Notes under the pieces: generated by a model | What the model was told of the DNA's origin: nothing | Database searches by the model: none | The model's input: the letters and a program-made list of their open reading frames with translations, nothing else | Program-made: the position numbers and the translations under genes | Part shown: one piece after another, positions 1 through 13,689 of the stretch | How the letters are laid out: each line of letters opens with the position of its first letter | Numbering within the stretch: position 1 is the first letter of the stretch | From: Pipra filicauda | Lineage: Eukaryota; Chordata; Aves; Passeriformes; Pipridae | Assembly: GCF_003945595.2 (NCBI RefSeq) | Contig: NW_024104665.1 | Span: forward strand, 3,933,363 to 3,997,362 | Direction: 5' to 3' | DNA length: 64,000 nucleotides

Positions 1-39
1 CTTCCTCTTCCTCTTCCTCTTCCTCTTCCTCTTCTCTTC
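1..39. repeat. (CTTCCT)n pyrimidine microsatellite at window edge
   Basis: Five exact copies of the hexamer CTTCCT are followed by a slightly degenerate CTTCTCTTC end. The array starts at the first base, so it probably continues outside the window and its full length is unknown. The plus strand is all pyrimidine, a composition able to form triplex DNA and prone to length change. Confidence 0.9.
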
Positions 40-3000
40 GACAATTGGTTTTGTTTTAATGCACAGTAGAACAAGTTTTAAATTTTAGCAGGATAAAGGA
101 GGGAAGCCATTTTCTGACTAGCTCTGTGCAGCAGTTAGTGCTACAAATGTAATATATAAGCAAAAAAAAAAAACAAAGAAACTCTGAATTGTTTTAATAG
201 GTATTTCACAAAAAAAAAAAGTTGCTGCCTCAAAGAACGAATGATGTTACCCATTTTTTTTCTGGTAAATAATTTAACTTGAAAGGGAGTGGAGAGATTA
301 ATTTATAATATTTGAGTAGTACACAGGTTTCACATATCCTTGGTCACTCTTATCTGCTTCAAGCACATATTAGCAAAGAAAAGATCTATTTTATTGCATC
401 ACATGATATGCATACATTCTCAGCTTTCTCTATGGCGTGAGATAGATTAACTTCTCTGACACCAGGGTGCATGGAAGACAAGAGGTGGAAAAAGAAACCA
501 TGAAGGTGGGTGGAGTAACTGTAAAGAAGAAGGAAGATGGAATATTTCCCTTCAGAACAAAGTCTCATCAAAGTATCAGAAATTCTCTTCAAGTTGTAGA
601 AGTCACTGATGTGATGCTTTTAGTCTTATGAACCGAAATGTCTAATTGGCTCCTGTCTGAGGTTTACTCATCCCTAGAGATTTAAGGAAGGAAGACATTA
701 TTGAATTCCAAGATGTCGAGTATTGCAATTTTTACTGTTATTTGTATGAGTGATGTTATGGTCTGGGGGCCAAAAATATATTACCTTGGTGTTATACAAG
801 CAGTAACAAGTTACAAGTCTTGCTTAAATGACTGTCTTGTCTGTAGTGGATACAACAGATGTCTAGGACAGCAGGTTCAGCTGAGTTTTGAGGTGGCTTT
901 AGCTTTTTGCACAAAAGTTGGATGTCTACATGAGAGGTAGCGGTCAGAGCCTTACATCAGACAGTCAAATACTACAGTCATTGGCAAATTTTTCATTGGG
1001 TGCTGGAGGCAAACCTTTGTTCTCCTAGATTATATATCAATACAAGCATTTATACTTGTTTGATACTGTTTGATACTGCCTCTTTGTTTACTGTAGCTGA
1101 TAAGATGATAGAAAGAATTATACTGATGTTCTGTGACTGGTAAGTCTTCCAGACTTACATAAACCCACACAACGCAAGCTTCAGTTCACATTTACACAAC
1201 TCCTTTAATTTAGTTTGTTTGAATTTAGTCATTGCGAGGGTGTGGCCATGATGACTGAGCATAATCTTACACACTGTAACATGTGTAGTCTTTAATTTTA
1301 GGCACTTGAAACTCTAGGTGTGCTCTTGGAAGGACCCATTTCCAAGTCCTGCAGAGCTTTTACTAGTTGATGTAAAACTTGCTTGAAAGGGGGAAGAGGA
1401 TTAATTTCTTTAATGCATATACCTAGAGCTGGGGTACTTGTGCTGCAGTGCAGTGTTTCCTGGGGTAGATATACTAAAACCAAACTAGGGGAAATCATTA
1501 TAAATTTCCAGCAGCACAGTCAGATATCTGAATCTTTCCTATTAATATCATAGCATAAACATTTGTAACCTAATCAGGGCTGTTTCTTAAGAGGTTCTAG
1601 TTGAGGCTTTGGGTTTTGGATATTCTTACTATGAGAGGTTTCTACAGAAAAACACCAGTGGTCATAGGCATAATGCCTGCAGAAAAGGGATGTCTCATGA
1701 ATAATCCTTTGTATTTATGTTCTAGTTAAGCTAATCAAATCTTCTTTTAAAAGAGGAAAATGAGCAGAGATGAATCCCTATACTGAAATGCAAGAAAAAG
1801 CTATTTGTCCTCTGATTTAAGCTTCTATGTATAACTCTTTACCTAATTTTGAATTTAACTAGAAGTAATTATTTTTATGTTAAGGAGTCTTTTTGCTAGG
1901 TCTCATACTTGCATGCTAAAAGAAGATACTTTTAGAAAACAGTGACCTTTTTAGAAGTTTGTTGCATGCTGAAATAATTTAAGATTCTGAATAATTTTGA
2001 GGCTGCCAGTCTAGTACCTTTTATAGTTGTGACTCAACTTGATACAATTTTTTTTTCTTTTTTTGGAAGCCAAATGCCATCTTTTAAGATAGTGTTGTTC
2101 GCACTAGAGTTTGGGTTAATTTCTTCTTCAATTTGCATCTTTTAACAATGAAGGGAATCTCCAACACTGTCGCTGGCATGTGAAAGGATAACACCATCTG
2201 TTCACCTTGAGAACCTGAATTGTATTACTTGATGCCCAGCCTGTGATTGTGACTTTTTTCCTGGTTTCATTTAATATTCTAGGTGATGACTCTGATGTTC
2301 ACACATATTATGGATTTTGTTATTAAGCAGCAGTGTGTAATGATAATAGCAAGCATAAATACACACGTAACGTTCAGAAAATAGACTGATTCAGAATTTT
2401 GACATGACTCAGAATGATGAGTAATATGCCCAAGCTTCCTTACTGCACATACATAGAAGGTTATGAGTTCAGTTAAATCATATGATAATCTTGTCCATGG
2501 AAAGCAACTGCTAAGAGCACTGCAACCAGATACCATAGTATTTCTTCAAAGGGAAGTTATTTATTTGTTAGGAACACTGTATAAAGCATGCGTTATTTCC
2601 TGTGTTCCTAGTCCAGTGTTCATGTTTGTCTCCTGTTTCATTCTATGCTTGGACCAAGTGTACTGCTTTTAAGCTGCTTCTGCTTCTTTTGTTTTGTATT
2701 CACCTCTTCTCCCCTGTTTCGCTGTGTTCCAGCAAAACCTCTGTTGCTGTGTTCCCAAACTATCCTAAAATAGTTTCTTTCTTCAAGGTTCTTTGTGAAG
2801 CTGGTCTGCGAGTAGCAGAGCTTGCAAAAGTGTGTATGCTGCAAGAGGTAGCCCATAGAACATGTGATGTGGGATGCATCCATAAAGAATTGTGTTAAAC
2901 CTTTAAATGCAGGTTCTAAATTCCTGGTGAGGTAGGAATTGAAAAATAACTGTTGTTGGCAGAAACTTCATGGATATTAATATGAATTTCACTTTTTTTA

Positions 3001-6000
3001 AAAAGAAAAATATTGAGTGAAATTCTGTTTTCAATGGAATGAGTAGCAAAGTTTTGAGGAGTTCCTTTGATTAGTGGCAGTTTGCCTGAACTTCAGTGAA
3101 ACCAGGATTTCACTCTTCATTTTTACCACTTTTCATGTTGAAGGATTCAGCAATGATTCTTTGTTACTAGATATGCTGAGATATTGGTGAGATACATTTT
3201 TTTGTGCTAGAAGGTAAAACTGAGTAGCTCACATAAATATATAGAATAATTTTAAAAATTCTCTTAATTTCCTGTCTTGAAACTTTTGTGAGATTCTTTA
3301 AGCAGAGTTCTTCAGCTATTTCCCCTTTTATATCAAAGAACAGCATCCAAGTCCTGCCAACACAAACAAATGAGAACTTTAATTATTATGAATATCAGAC
3401 TTCTTATTCTTCTGAAAAGTAACATCTGCAGTAGCATAGTAGTCAGTGAATTCAATCTGTAATTTCCACTGAGTTGTTAGGAACTGCAGAATTTCATATG
3501 AGAAAGTACGAGAGGTAAACATGAAATAATGGATCCTGGAAACAAAAATGCTCTGTTACAAGTTACTTCTCCTGTCTGTGTGTTTTAACTAAGCAAAGCA
3601 GAAACAAAAAGATTTTGGGGGTTGTACTTTTGTCCCTGGATTCCCTTTATCAGTCTGAACTGGTGGTTCTTTGGGAAGCCAACACGGCAACTGTACAGGA
3701 GCTGAAAGCTGCTGCCATAGCAGTCCTTTATGTTGCTCCTTCAGGGATGGTTCCATTGATTCTTTTTCTACTCTGGATTATCCAAGATCAGATTTGTCTG
3801 GGGTGGCTTAGCACCCTTACTGTCATTTCACATGCGAGTTTTTCATATTTAAAATGTACCTAGGTCTAGACATTCTTGACTTAAGTTGAGTTAGGAGCAC
3901 TTCACAGCTGTGAGATTTGCCTGCACACCTATGACTGAAAATGGTCTAATTTGCAGAATTGAAGGGAACTGTGCACTCAGCATCACTGAGCTAATAAATT
4001 AGATGCATTGGCAGGTAGCTTGTTGTTTCTGTCCCAGATCTCCTTCTCAAGGCAGAAGGACTATGTCAATAATTCATTAAATAAATCCTTATGAATAAAT
4101 TAATATTTTCCATGTCAAATTATGTTGAGTAGAATGAACCTGTGGAAATATTCCTACTGGCTTTAGTGGAGATAGAGGAGTCACCCTTCAAGAAATAAAC
4201 CATGACAATTAAAATCAATAACAAGTTTTTCTTAACTCACTTAAAAAAGAACTGTGCTGCATATCTTATAAGAAGGTTGTCAACTGCAGTGAGGAGGAAT
4301 CAGAGTAGGAGTTCACAAAGTGGTGCCAAAAAATAGTGTAGTGTTTATACTGACTTGCTTGCAGTGGAGACCTTGGGTTTATACCAACCCAGCAGATTAC
4401 AATCAGTTCCAATTGTAATGTCACTAAAATAGCCCTCTAAACTGAAAGTTTTGATGAATTTGTTTCGCTGACATATTTTTTGCACATAGAGCCTTGTGTT
4501 TGCTTACTGAGAGGTTAAAACCAGTCACTGCCTCATGGTATGGTTAGCACACAGAGGGCGAAGGTGTTCTGCCTTTCTGCTGGCAGTGAGAAGAGCAGGG
4601 CAATCACATTTAGTTCACTTGTAATCCTGTAGCAACTGCAGAGGTGTTTCAGAAGGTAGATAGATGATCTGGGCATTCTTTGCTATTACAAGTTTGAGTA
4701 TTGCAGCTCCCTTGTCTAAGATTATGCTTACTTAAATAACAACTGCACTACTTTTAAACTGTTTTAAACCAACATATTAAGCAAGACAATGTGTAGAAAT
4801 TGTTGCTTGAAATTCCATTTTGAATGTGCAAGATAGGTAGGTAGCGAAAGAGATATCTCAGTATACTAATGTTTACATCTGTTTTCTGGATCTTTGGGGC
4901 ACTTTTGGTGTACTCTGGAAAACTTGGATTGATAAGAAAATAGACTCATAGAGCTATGCAGTGTGTCAACATTTCTTCTGTTTAATCTTTTTAATACCTT
5001 ATTAGGATAAACCAATACAGTAAGTTATTTGCATAAGCAAAAGTGTTAATAAATACTGGTCAGTTGTATGGAGTTGTTGGATTCTTTTGTAGTCCAGATA
5101 TGTAGTTCATGTAATTTGGCTTGGTAAATGTAACAGTTACATAAAAGTCACTCTCCAAAAAGAAACTCTAGTGTGGAACCTATTTATCCTACATTACAGA
5201 TTCTGGAAGCACTTTTCTGGGTTTATCTCAATGTCACGAGAGTTACAACCTGTAACTTAATTAGATTATTAATTTTCCCCGAAAGCTTTCAAGCATTTCT
5301 AACCAAAGTAGTTATGTGCAGCATGATATGTCAAACACACTCTTTTTACCGCTGGCTTGTAATACAGAAAATTATTGGTTGACATCGTCATTTTCTGAGG
5401 AATGCCAGTATAGGTCATAATACTAGTTTTTTTGGAGTCCATTTGTATTTGTGTGGCTTGCTGACTTCTGATGTCTTGTTGAATTCAGGTAAGAGAATAA
5501 TGTTTGTAATATCGTGAAAATATGTGAGATTCAATTAGTGTCTTATTGCAGTAGTGTCCAACTGTAACCGCACATTAACAAAATGTGGAAGAAGTACTTA
5601 GAGTAGAAATTATATTTGTTAGTATGTTGCATTGTCACATTTGTACCTTATTATGTAACTATTATATTGTACATATTTGGGTGCGAAAATTGAATGTTTG
5701 TAAGTCCCAGTAGCAATATTCTCATTGGCTTAAGTGGTGCAGATTCGGTACAGTGGTGCAGAATGCAAAAGCCAATATGGACTGGAATCTAGGAAGAGGT
5801 AATACTATGCAAGGAGTGGTAATACAATAACTCTCTCATGGCAAATTTTGCTAATATGAAATTATTTCACTGAAAGCTTAGGTTTTTAATAGAAGACTTA
5901 CAAAATTACAATGTCTTTTGGAAGGTTATACAAAAAAATGTAGGATGCTTCTTTGCCATATTAAAGTAGTTGCTGTTTCAGCTTGTGGTGTTTTCAGTAA

Positions 6001-8336
6001 CAGCTCAGTGATTACTATACATGCCATCTTTTAAAGGGTTTTTCGTGAAAATTTTGAGAGACAACTGTACTACTCAAAAAGCACATTTCTGAGACATCTT
6101 CAGTATGGGAAACCAAGCTGAATAGTACATCTTAAACAAATTGACGGTGGCCATCTCCTTCTAAGGGAGTGGTTCTGCATGCTTTGAAGAATTTGAGGTG
6201 GCACGATATATCTTAGCGCATTATAGAAGGGGCTTTCAACCTCTTGGCACATTTCGTATCAGTTAGCTGGACAATAAGCTCTTTTTTTTGATATTTTCAA
6301 TCTCTTTCACACATCTGTGTGTGTGAAACTTCTAACTGGAAGGAAGATATTCAAGGCTCTTGGTCCTTGCAGGAAAGTGCTTTGTTGTTTGAAGAGAACA
6401 CAGATTAAAGAAAATTTCAACCTAGAATAATTATTATTCTGTCTAGGTCAGGACATAAACCCCAAACATTTTTGTATACTTACATATTTTAATTTACTTC
6501 ACCTTGAAAATTAACAAAAAGCATTTTTATTGAAATAAAAATTCAGCATATTTTTCTTTTAGATCAGAGTGTTGGTTTTACACAAGTTGTTTAAATAATT
6601 AGTGCAGAAAACTTTTATAAAGTATTCTGCATTTTGGAAAATACAACTTCAATGAAAACAATATGAATAAGAGCCATATTCATAAGTAGGGTCTGATACT
6701 ATGAGTCTGTACCTTTGACAATTAAGCTGTCTGTTTGAAACATTTTACAGGATTCTTCTCCTGAAAAAATTATAATCCTGAAGGAGTTTTTTTTGGCTTC
6801 TACTTCTTAAGTCATTTGCTGATCAATCTTTTTCAAATGAAGAAAGCTAAATGACTGTCCTGTAGTTTTTGAATGTCAAGCATGTGTAAAATAAAATTCT
6901 CCCTTAAGTCTTGATTAATAGAATATTTTGGTAATTAGCTGAAATAGCTTTAAGCCTTAAAATACAGTAAGAAGCTATTTATTTGTAATTAATCACATAA
7001 GATGGTATTAAACATCATTGGAAGAAATTAAAGGCCTTGAAGAGAACTTCATCTCAAGCCATGCTGGAACAAACATGGAATTGTTTGCAAATTTTAGATA
7101 CTTGTCATTGTCATCTGAAAAGTTTCACCAGAGAGGCAAATTTATATAGCTCAAATAATTACGTGAGTTTGGATACACAAGAATTGTTTAAGTGGCAAAT
7201 TTGCAAGCAAAATCCCGACCAAAGTTGGAAGTTTTCTACTGTAGAAAGAACAGGACTTCAGTCTACCTTTGTGGCCGAAGAAGTATATCAAATCCAGGAT
7301 AATGAATTCAAGCTCCTTTTGAATCTGCACCAAAGCCCATTGCCAATCAAAACAGTTCTGTACTGGTCAGTGGAATATGTGAGTGGTGCAGACATGGGGT
7401 TAAGCACAACGCTCCCTTGGACAACTGCATTCCCCATGCCTTAAATAATGTTAGTCCTTAGGCCACCTTGGTTATCAAAGAAAGAGTATAATGCAAGTTT
7501 TATAGTCATGAATAAAATTAATATTGCCAGTTAGAAAGAAGCTTCCAGTCACATAAGGAGAGAAGCTGAGGAACAGCATTCTTGACCTGATGGTGTGGCA
7601 AGATGGAAGGGTTGTTTTGGAGATGGAAAGTAATAATTTTTTTCAACCAAGATGGGAAAATTCCAGGATATAAAAGGTTGAGTTTATTATATCCTTGGCT
7701 ATTTGATGTATTGGTGTCTCTCAGTGTCATTGGAAGACGGTACTGGTTTTGTTTCCAACCAGTAGTAGCCAAACGTGTAGTTTGGCTTCTGGTGGTCGCC
7801 TCTGAAAGCTGGAATAAAAATCTTTGTAATCTTTGAAACATATTTTTGCTTCTAACTTCTTTTTTAGCTTTTCCTAAGTTTTGACAAATGTCACAGTTAG
7901 AAACACACGCTACCCAGACTATGGTTGTGCTGTTTAAGTCATTCAGACTATTTAGTTGTACCATATGTATATGTTACCTGTTAAACTGATTGGTGTTTCT
8001 GAGTCTAGGAAGTGTTTTTAGCCCTAACTGTACTTGCAGGGATATGATCTAGTTCATGACCATCCAGGATGGACGGTTTGGGTTGGGTTTGTTTTGGTGG
8101 TTGTTTTTTTTTTAAATCTGTCTAGTCTTTCACAGATATTCAGGCTATCTGATTCCCTCCATCACTCTGGAATCTGTCTTTTGTATTTTAGAGGTGTTGG
8201 TTTTGCAAAATTGCAATCTATTTTTTATCACCTTCTTGAAAATACTTTATCCTACAAATTTCTATTAAATGAAGGAGAATGTTCAGATAAATAGGCAAAG
8301 GCATGTGTTTTATCTGAAGAGGATCTGAGTGATCTA
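40..8336. other. Non-coding AT-rich stretch, no gene recognised
   Basis: No recognisable exon, RNA gene or dated repeat is visible. Minor structure: A-runs of 12 and 11 bases at 162-173 and 210-220; a 10-bp unit TGTTTGATAC in tandem at 1057-1076; an interrupted T-tract at about 2049-2065; an 11-bp direct repeat AGTGGTGCAGA at 5733-5743 and 5752-5762; and a short hairpin at 6305-6328. Two long open frames at 7037-7444 (plus) and 7518-7964 (minus) are discussed under findings. It is most likely intronic or intergenic. Confidence 0.6.
8069..8116 (+). repeat. T/G-rich low-complexity tract
   Basis: A run of short G groups separated by T (GG, GGG, GGG, then GTTTTGG) leads into an uninterrupted T-run. 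Similar T/G tracts occur at 30406-30452, 34829-34851 and about 48950-48980. It has weak G-quadruplex character because most G groups have only two or three bases. It has no coding content. Confidence 0.6.
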
Positions 8337-8453
8337 CAGAATCATAGAAACACAGAATATGCTGAGTTGGAAGGGACCCACAGGGATCATCAAGTCCAAC
8401 CTGTAGCCCTGCACACAGGACCATCCCCAAGAGTCACACCATGTGCCCGAGAG
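8337..8453 (-). mobile_element. CR1 LINE, 5'-truncated 3' end
   Basis: Read on the minus strand, this is the 3' end of an avian CR1 element. It carries the conserved block GATCCCTGTGGGTCCCTTCC, a CTCAGCATATTCTGTG variant of the terminal block, and degenerate tail octamers of the (ATTCTRTG)n type at about 8337-8360. The plus-strand text 'GAGTTGGAAGGGACC' is the usual reverse-strand hallmark. Only about 117 bp remain, which is normal for CR1 because reverse transcription starts at the 3' end and usually stops early. No target-site duplication is expected for CR1 and none was seen. It aligns by eye with the end of the copy at 27140-27250, including the block ending in CTCAGGCACATGG, so both probably belong to one subfamily. 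It has no coding capacity. Confidence 0.93.
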
Positions 8454-8837
8454 TCCATCTCATTTCTGCTGCTACCTAAGTGTCAGTACTTCTCTGCTCA
8501 GTTCTTGAATTCAGCTGGAATACTAGTTTTTATTTTTAATTTGATGCACATATTGCATGAAATTCAATTAGCGCTTTAGTCAGTCCTTTGTGTGTGTGGA
8601 AATATGAGTGGATATAAAGTTCAGTTCAAAACTACATAAGACTGTAGCCAAAAATTGTGTTTCATCTGCAAAATGCCATTTAAAAGGAGTGATTTCACAG
8701 GATGACACAGATGCTGTTGTTGTGTGTATCTGACAAGACCAATGAATTTCATGCAGAGAGATGTGTTTTTCTTCTGTTCACTGTTAAAATTCCTACTTGA
8801 AACATGTCCTTAATATTTAACAGATTTTACTCTTTTT

Positions 8838-8852
8838 TTGTTGTTGTTGTTG
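8838..8852 (+). repeat. (TTG)5 microsatellite
   Basis: Five perfect TTG units follow a T-run. It is short and may be polymorphic. Confidence 0.8.
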
Positions 8853-10100
8853 TGCTTTAAAATTCTGACATTGCTATGCCATGATCTTTGCTTTCAAAAA
8901 AATCTTCCCTTAGCTTCCTTAGCCAGTCTGTACTGTGAACCACTGTGTGCACTTGCATTTGGTATTCCTCAAGTCTGGGATTTCAGATGCTGCTACTCTA
9001 GCTTGCATCGGTTAACACAGTGTGGAGACCCAAGTCTTGTTTCCATTTCACTATGCTAAGAATTTTCCATATTCATAAGTTGAAAATTGTTCTTGAAAAG
9101 CAATCCCTCATAAGTGTGTGTGTTTTTCCCATGTATCATGTTTGTTAACAGATTGCAAGAAGCAGTGCCAGACATAAAAAGCCCTATGAAATGCATTTCT
9201 TTTGAATACCAATTCCTTGGAGCTGTGCTTTGATGTATGTTCAGGGCTCTGTCAGCTATCTTCTTGTGTAATAGCTAGTGAGCTTTTCATCTCTGCCTTT
9301 ACATCTCATGCCCACTTTCGGAGTGAGGAGGACAGCGACTGGTGGTTTGTATTGTATTATCTTTTTATTATAGCTGCAGCAATACAGTCTAATTGGCAGC
9401 CAGAAGCCCATGAAGTTAGTCTTTCTGTCACTTTTCACTCATTTTTTTCTGTCTTTTGAAGAAGTGCAGTTGAGCTTCTTTAGCAACAGTGCTTCCATGT
9501 AAATGAGAAGGAGAAAGGGCCTTTCTGCAATATGTATGTTCTCCACAGTGTTGCCATGAAAATCACGTATAACATCTTGGCATCTGTGTCCTGGAGACCA
9601 GGTTCAGCAGACTTCAAAGTAGGCACCAGTCCATCTAAACAGACGGGAATTAATGTAAGCACTGAATATAGTTTTTACGGACATGATTCCCAGTTGCAAA
9701 TGTTATAAAATGTTGTCCTGAACTTCTACCTCTGGATGTAAAGGATTTGTTGCAAATCCAGCTCAGTGAAGAGTTGGCTTTACAGTATTAGAAATTTAAG
9801 TCTTGGATCAGCCGTGTCATTTGCAATGTTGGAAAAGGGTGTGAAGTTGCTCAGAGGAACTTGCTTGTATTTTTGGAGGAGTTCTCATATGCAAAAGATG
9901 CAAATAAGCATCTCTGGTGTTTACCATTTTCATATGAATAAATTGTATTGTGAAGCCACTGTGGAAGAAAAGAATTAGTTTATGTTTTTCTGTGCCTGCA
10001 AGTAGGGGTGGCAATTCACTGGGAATCAGATGAATTTCATTCAACTTACTGAACTTGTCTGTTCCCTTATGTAACCTGATGGTTATTTAGAGTGAAAGCT

Positions 10101-10120
10101 TCTTTTCTTTTCTTTTCTCT
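10101..10120 (+). repeat. CTTTT-type pyrimidine tract
   Basis: Three near-perfect CTTTT units sit in a 20-base pure pyrimidine tract. Confidence 0.75.
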
Positions 10121-12412
10121 GCTCTTTTTGTCCTATATTTTTCTTACTGCCTGTTTGGTAGAGATGATAGATGCTTTCCTAGTCCTTGCTGACAACAGAT
10201 GTTTTTTTGCTTCCCATGGTCCAAGGCTTCTTCCAGGTCCCACCAAACTGAATTTCATCTCTCCTACCAGAGTTTGTATAAGCCCTACTGTGTTCTGGAA
10301 GTTTTTTCAGGAACTTTTTCCACTCTATGTCCTAACTTGAGGTGTAACTATACATATTCTGAGTGATCTGAGTAGAGGTGTCCAGTGATCAGCGTTGCTC
10401 TGAATTCTGAAATGAAAAACCGTCTGTGGGAGAAGTGGTGGCATCACCAGTCTCAGGCTGTGAAAAGTGCAGAGATGTGAGGTGACTTTGGGCCCATTTA
10501 CAGTCACGGGGAGAGAGGCTGTGTTGGAAGTCAGATGCAGGGCCTATCTCTCAGTATTCTCTGCAGTGTAGAGGATATGACCTAAATCCTATTCGTTTTC
10601 TCCTTTTATAACACAAAGGGATTAGAATATGTATTTATACTGGAAGTCAGCTCCTTTTCCACATGATCAGATTATTTATCTTTTACATCCTGCCAAAAGT
10701 GAACAGAATGCCATTTGTTTGTTTATTTGGCATTTCTAAACTATCTTTTAAAATAATTTCTTTTGAGAAGAAACATCCCCCAAATTGTTAGTTTTCTTAC
10801 AGCATGTCTAGTCCAGATAATTTTAACAAAAAGTTGATGTTAACTGGATCATCCACTGAGGTCTTGGCTCTCATTCAGCCTGTACAGATGTTCTTTTAGG
10901 CTCTTATCCTGTCTAGATAATAGGAAGCATGCCTAGTAAGCAACTGTGGAGCATGTTAGCATAATTCCCGTAATTCCCAGTACCTCAGCATTCAGCCTGG
11001 GGCTGCAGACTCTAAAAATAGAACAACAGATTCTGCACAGCTTAATCCTACCTGCTTGTTAGCCATTATCTTCTTAATAAAGAACTGAGCAGCTACCCTC
11101 TGTTTGTTGAGAATCTTTCACTCGAATGGTTTTACTTTTCTTTTGGGAATGAGACCGAGGCTTTGGCCATCTTCATTAGTAAAGTGTTGTGGATATGTGT
11201 GTGCTGATACTAAAACAGTCATAGTTAGATGCAGCTTTTAGAATTTCTTTTTTAGTTTCTGTAAACTCAAAACAAAGAGGACCAGATGTCGCTTAGTAAA
11301 AGAGGAACAAAATTAAGTAGGTGAGATGCTGTGATTTTTTAAAACTTTTCAATTCAGTTTTTCCTTGGGCAGTTGTGTTTGATAAAGGTGAGATTGTCAT
11401 CTCTCTTTAACGACAAGCAGGTTGTAGGGGAAGATGCAGGGAGTTTGCAGACAGCTTTTCACCCATGCCATATCATTATTATGTTGAGGGCTTTCGCCAA
11501 GACAAAAGAGATTTATGCATGCTTAAGTGAAAATAGTACATGAGAATGGCAATCAAAAATATTTGTGGCAACAAGTTGCAAAACTAACAACTCGAGTTTA
11601 ATTTCTGCAACCTCCAGAGATAACTTTTACAATTTCTCAAATGCACCTTCCCTGTTGAATTTCGTAGATGTTTTTTTATGGGGTTTTGGGCCTGATTTCT
11701 GTGACGCAGAGAGGATATGGTTTCCTTTACCTCTTTCTAAACTCTGTACAAACACATACACAGTCCAATGAAACTCTCAAGCTTGTTTTGAGCCTCTAGG
11801 TCAAGCACTAATACAAGTAGCCTACTAATGAAAGGATAAGAAATGGAGGAAAAGTATTACATAGGATTTTTGGAAACAGCAGCAAGGCTGAGCAGACAAC
11901 AAAAGCTTTTTAGGATAATTGTGGGTAAGATCTGCAAGAGAAGTTCATCGTTTAGGGATTTACATGTCCTCTTCACTCCGCTTGTTTGTTTTAAAAAATA
12001 GAACTTAGACATCTAAATCACTTGTGCATTCTTGAAAAATTAATTGGTGTGTAAACATGAATCAAAATACTAGTAGCATAGCAGATGAAATTATGAAATG
12101 CAACAAAAGAAAGTGAAATCAGCAATTTTAAATTCCAGGATAAGTTTATTACATATGCCAATGATACATAAAAAATTAAATTATGATTTATTGATTGAAA
12201 GAAGGATGAAGATGAAAATTTTCCATGGTTTCTGAAATTTATGTGACTAAAATTCTAGATTTGGGAACCTTTATGATTTAATCTGAGAGATAAATGAGAG
12301 CTGCACTGAAAAATACCAGTTACTGATGTTTCTGGATTGCAATTCCCAGTTAGTTCATCTGCTCTTAAAAATGCACACAGGCAAATTGCTAGGGACTTCT
12401 GAGTCTTTTGAA

Positions 12413-12423
12413 GGGGGGGGGGG
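12413..12423 (+). repeat. Homopolymer of 11 G
   Basis: Eleven consecutive G residues follow GAA. Runs of this length are unusual in such AT-rich DNA and are prone to sequencing and replication slippage, so the exact length is less certain than its surroundings. Confidence 0.8.
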
Positions 12424-13689
12424 AATCTCTTGTCTGGAGCTGAGCTTTCTTCTGGATATGCGTATTTAATACCTGTCCCTTTACGAAACTGGGAGTGGTA
12501 GTGATTAGCTAACTGCTCCTGAGCTGCAGGAATTTGTGGCTGGTAGACCAAGACTTGACTGGCAAACTGGGACATCTTTCAGGACATTGTACATGTTCAT
12601 GTCCTGAAAATCAGGCCCATTTCAGTTCCTCCTGTAGGTTGCCAATATATGAGCCATCCCAAACCATTAGCTGCTTTTGAAAAGCTTACCCGGCTTGCCT
12701 GAGGATAGTAGGGTTTTACATGGCACATAATACTCCTGACTTGCTGTAACTTGCTTATAATAGACTGTTACAAGTTAGAATTTGACCATTAGGTCCTTGT
12801 TCTGTTTTTCTTAGTTTGTATATACTGCTGGCAGTGCCAGAACATCGTAGTTTTGACCTACCACAGCTGAAGGTTAGGAAATGTCTGGTTATTTATAACC
12901 AGCAAGCACAAATATCGTCTTATCATGTAGCAGCAGCTACAAGCAAACATATTTTAATATAATTTTGTTGATTTAGCATATAGCTATCTGGTCTTTGCAT
13001 CAGTCAGCAAAATTGGAGATGTCAGGTCTAATCTAAAGCAATTCAGCAGCAAAGACTTGGTATTTTAAGGCAAAACTTCTGTGAGATTTACAGATTGCAT
13101 TTACTTTCATAGAACTATTATTACACATAGGTGAAATTAGGTTAAAATTTGTACAAGGAGATATGGTTCAATGATAACTACTCAAATGTCAAAAGGGTTT
13201 CATGCACAGACAAGTTATATTTAATACATATTTTATGATGCAATTAGTTCCTAAATGTGTGAAAACGATCACCTGATAAACTTTATATGCTGGCACCTTC
13301 TTGTACTTGGCACATTTTTGTTTTACACCTGGCTCACATTCCCATGGAAACTGGAGTTTCTTTTATTCCGCTATTTTGCTTTATGGGAATCCTTTCTTGC
13401 TGAAAGTTCTTACACAAATTATGTTCTAATGCTTTTACAATCTTGAACACACCCATAGTTCATAGTGAACTATCTTCATACACAGAAAGTATTGCTACTG
13501 TTATTCCAAGTCAGAATAACACCCTTGAAAGCTTGGGTTTTGATATTACACTGTTTTGTGTTGTCTGGCTGCATGTGATGAGAACTGTTCAAAAATGAGA
13601 AATTGTCACCAAGCAGCACAAGTGCAGAAAACTGCAATCTCTGATGTATTTCTTGAATAAAAAAAAATTTAAGTATCTAAATTGCACAG

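Larger units (their letters stand above)
8454..13685. other. Non-coding stretch, no gene recognised
   Basis: Nothing coding is supported. Visible low-complexity items are (TTG)5 at 8838-8852, a CTTTT-type pyrimidine tract at 10101-10120, and a homopolymer of 11 G at 12413-12423. Open frames here are short, often start at non-ATG codons and overlap frames on the opposite strand. Confidence 0.6.

Noticed and set aside
7037..7444. 135-codon plus-strand open frame as a gene
   Set aside because: It starts at TTG and has no promoter or splice context. Its product was not recognised, and this length is expected about once or twice by chance in 64 kb of AT-rich sequence.
7518..7964. 148-codon minus-strand open frame as a gene
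   Set aside because: It has a true ATG but no recognised domain, and it overlaps an open plus frame at 7603-7836. The length is borderline for chance.
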